Part shown: piece by piece, positions 4,951 to 6,384 of the stretch
Layout: the number at the start of each line of letters is the position of its first letter
Position numbering within the stretch: position 1 is the stretch's first letter
Source of the DNA: Arthrobacter sp.
GTDB lineage: Bacteria; Actinomycetota; Actinomycetes; Actinomycetales; Micrococcaceae
DNA length: 6,384 nt
Reading direction: 5' to 3'
NCBI GenBank assembly: GCA_025464545.1
Contig: JAODMA010000012.1
Coordinates: 1-6,384, forward strand
Position numbers and translations under genes: made by a program
The notes under the pieces: model-generated
Seen by the model: only the letters and a program-made list of their open reading frames with translations
The model's database searches: none
Told to the model about the DNA's origin: nothing

Positions 4951-6093
4951 GTGCAGGTCGGTGTCAGACGGGAGCAGTGTGCGGGCGAACGCCGGGTCGC
5001 GGCCACACCGGAGACGGTGCAGCAGCTGACAGCACTTGGTCTCCGGGTTGCCGTGGAGAGTGGAGCGGGGTTCGCGGCCGGCTTCCCGGATGCCGCGTTC
5101 GCGGCAGCCGGGGCCACGGTTGTTCCGGAACTGCCACCCGAGACACTGGATGTGCTCCTGCATGTCCGGCCGCTGACACCGGAGACCGCCGCGCGGCTGC
5201 GGACCGGTGCCATCACCGTGGGCTTCGGCTCGCCTGCCTCCGAGCTGCCCGCCGTCCGCGCCCTTGCCGACGCCGGCGTCACCTCCTTCGCCCTGGAACT
5301 CGTCCCGCGGATCTCCCGGGCCCAAAGCATGGATGCCCTGAGTTCACAATCGCTCGTCTCCGGTTACCGCGCCGTGCTGGAGGCCGCCCTGCGTTATCCC
5401 CGGTTCTTCCCGCTGTACATGACCGCCGCCGGCACGGTCCCGCCAGCCCGCGTCCTGGTCCTCGGAGCCGGGGTCGCGGGGTTGCAGGCAATCGGCACCG
5501 CAAAACGCCTCGGCGCCCGGGTCTCTGCGAACGACATCCGGGCGGCTTCGGCTGACGAAGTCGCCTCGATGGGAGGGACCTTCATCCACCTGGACCTCGA
5601 CGGCGCCGCCGAAGGCGGCGGGGGCTATGCGCGCGAGCTCGGCGAGAACCGGGCCAAGCGCCAGCGCGCACTGCTCGCCCCGCACGTTGCGGCCGCGGAT
5701 GTCCTCATCACCACGGCAGCCATTCCCGGCCGCGCCGCTCCCTTGCTCGTGACGCTGGACATGGTGGCCGGAATGCGCGCCGGTTCCGTCGTCGTGGACC
5801 TTGCCGCCGAATCCGGCGGCAACGTTGAAGGCGTCAAAGCGGGGCGGGACCTCCAGATCCCGGTTTCCGGCGGATCCGTGACCCTGGTGGGGCTGCGGGA
5901 CGCCGCCTCCGCGATGCCTTCGGACGCCTCCCGGCTGTTCGCCAAAAACGTGGCCAACCTGCTGGCCCTGATGACCGCGGGCGGACGGGTCATCCCGGAC
6001 TTCGACGACGAAGTCGTGGCCGGGGCCTGCCTGACCCACGGCGGCACGGTCCGGCACCCCGCGACCGCCAGCGCGATGGAGGCCCTGAAGTGA
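4951..6093 (+). CDS. pntAA: NAD(P) transhydrogenase (proton-translocating), NAD(H)-binding subunit alpha 1
   Basis: This is the cytoplasmic domain-I subunit of the membrane transhydrogenase, which passes hydride between NAD(H) and NADP(H) and is driven by the proton gradient. It has 380 residues, normal for the three-subunit form known from Rhodospirillum rubrum. The AlaDH/PNT N-terminal domain (about 2-137) begins VGVRREQCAGERRVAATPE and holds RISRAQSMDALSSQ (120-133), whose Arg and Gln contact nicotinamide. The Rossmann part has GAGVAGLQAIGTAKRLGA (172-189), then NDIRAA with Asp195 placed to bind the NAD ribose, the mobile-loop GGYARE (Tyr226), ITTAAIPGRAAP (253-264) and VVVDLAAESGGN (280-291). 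These features exclude alanine dehydrogenase. The GTG start has AGAGGAG at 4938-4944 with a 6-base gap. Its stop TGA shares its last base with the ATG of pntAB, indicating translational coupling in an operon. Confidence 0.96.
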   Translation: MQVGVRREQCAGERRVAATPETVQQLTALGLRVAVESGAGFAAGFPDAAFAAAGATVVPELPPETLDVLLHVRPLTPETAARLRTGAITVGFGSPASELPAVRALADAGVTSFALELVPRISRAQSMDALSSQSLVSGYRAVLEAALRYPRFFPLYMTAAGTVPPARVLVLGAGVAGLQAIGTAKRLGARVSANDIRAASADEVASMGGTFIHLDLDGAAEGGGGYARELGENRAKRQRALLAPHVAAADVLITTAAIPGRAAPLLVTLDMVAGMRAGSVVVDLAAESGGNVEGVKAGRDLQIPVSGGSVTLVGLRDAASAMPSDASRLFAKNVANLLALMTAGGRVIPDFDDEVVAGACLTHGGTVRHPATASAMEALK

Positions 6094-6384
6094 TGGATCC
6101 GATCACGCTGCTGACCGTCGTGGTGCTCTCTGTCTTTGTCGGCTTCGAAGTTGTCTCCAAAGTGACCAGCAAGCTCCACACTCCGCTGATGTCCGGTGCC
6201 AACGCCATCCACGGCATCATCCTGGTAGGTGCCATCCTCGTCGCGGGCCAGGCCAGCGATCCGTGGTTGCTGGCGATCGCCCTGCTCGCGGTGATTCTGG
6301 CAACCGCCAACCTGGTGGGCGGATTCGTGGTTACCGACCGCATGCTGGAGATGTTCGGCGGACGCAAGGCGGCCAGGCCCCGCG
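6093..6384 (+). CDS. pntAB: NAD(P) transhydrogenase subunit alpha 2, membrane part (3' end outside window)
   Basis: This small membrane subunit supplies the first helices of the proton-conducting domain II; in E. coli the same segment is fused to the end of PntA. The frame opens at ATG 6093 and has no stop by the right edge, giving 97 codons so far; relatives are about 100 residues, so the end is probably near. It shows the family signature: GFEVVSKVTSKLHTPLMSG (17-35) followed by ANAIHGIILVGAILVAG (36-52), with helices near 4-20, 38-52, 58-82. The ATG overlaps the pntAA stop by one base, and GGAGG at 6078-6082, inside pntAA, can serve as ribosome-binding site. pntB should follow outside the window. 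Confidence 0.94.
   Translation, partial: MDPITLLTVVVLSVFVGFEVVSKVTSKLHTPLMSGANAIHGIILVGAILVAGQASDPWLLAIALLAVILATANLVGGFVVTDRMLEMFGGRKAARPR

Noticed and set aside
4285..5325. 346-codon minus-strand open frame spanning the Nudix gene and the start of pntAA
   Set aside because: It runs through two recognised plus-strand genes and their spacer, with Ser/Arg/Pro/Gly-rich low-complexity sequence and no recognisable domain.
5344..6057. 237-codon minus-strand open frame inside pntAA
   Set aside because: It is antisense to conserved transhydrogenase motifs; no family features.
1..6384. Mobile element, prophage, CRISPR array, tRNA/rRNA, toxin-antitoxin or defence island
   Set aside because: No transposase, integrase, long terminal inverted repeats, regular repeat-spacer units, RNA-gene structures or defence-type domains are visible; base composition and codon use look even throughout.

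Overview
The window reads as ordinary chromosome of a high-GC actinobacterium, most likely Arthrobacter, Pseudarthrobacter or another Micrococcaceae. The grounds are the strong G/C bias at third codon positions, the GTG and TTG starts, the Ala/Lys/Pro-rich tail on ribosomal protein L20, and the order rplT then SpoU-type rRNA methyltransferase, which Mycobacterium tuberculosis also has (rplT-tsnR). The genus is an inference from protein similarity recalled from memory; no search was run.

Layout. Bases 1-389 are the 3' part of rplT. A 66-base spacer with a tandem repeat leads to a TrmH/SpoU rRNA methyltransferase (456-1364, +), closed by a strong hairpin (1380-1411). A small three-helix membrane protein of the GlsB/YeaQ/YmgE family (1505-1771, -) converges on it. 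A 247-base divergent intergenic region, rich in short repeats, separates that gene from a cation diffusion facilitator metal exporter (about 2019-2939, +). The exporter converges on a 12-helix DHA1 major facilitator transporter (3003-4211, -). They share a hairpin at 2975-3020 whose right arm lies inside the transporter's last codons. A second divergent region (4212-4369) carries several inverted repeats and leads to a MutT-like Nudix hydrolase (4370-4825, +). Finally, a proton-translocating NAD(P) transhydrogenase operon starts with pntAA (4951-6093, +). It overlaps pntAB by one base, and pntAB runs off the right edge; pntB presumably follows.

How the genes relate. rplT and the methyltransferase form the ribosome-related end of an infC-rpmI-rplT type operon. 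The transhydrogenase subunits make one membrane enzyme that couples NADH/NADPH balance to the proton gradient. The genes between are single-gene units for envelope stress, metal efflux, small-molecule efflux and nucleotide-pool or repair housekeeping, and nothing shows that they work together.

I found no mobile element, CRISPR array, tRNA, rRNA, toxin-antitoxin pair, phage gene or recognisable defence system, and no credible sign of an undescribed multigene system. What deserves a second look is in the non-coding gaps: the rplT-methyltransferase spacer, the two divergent promoter regions, and the coding/terminator overlap at the transporter's end.
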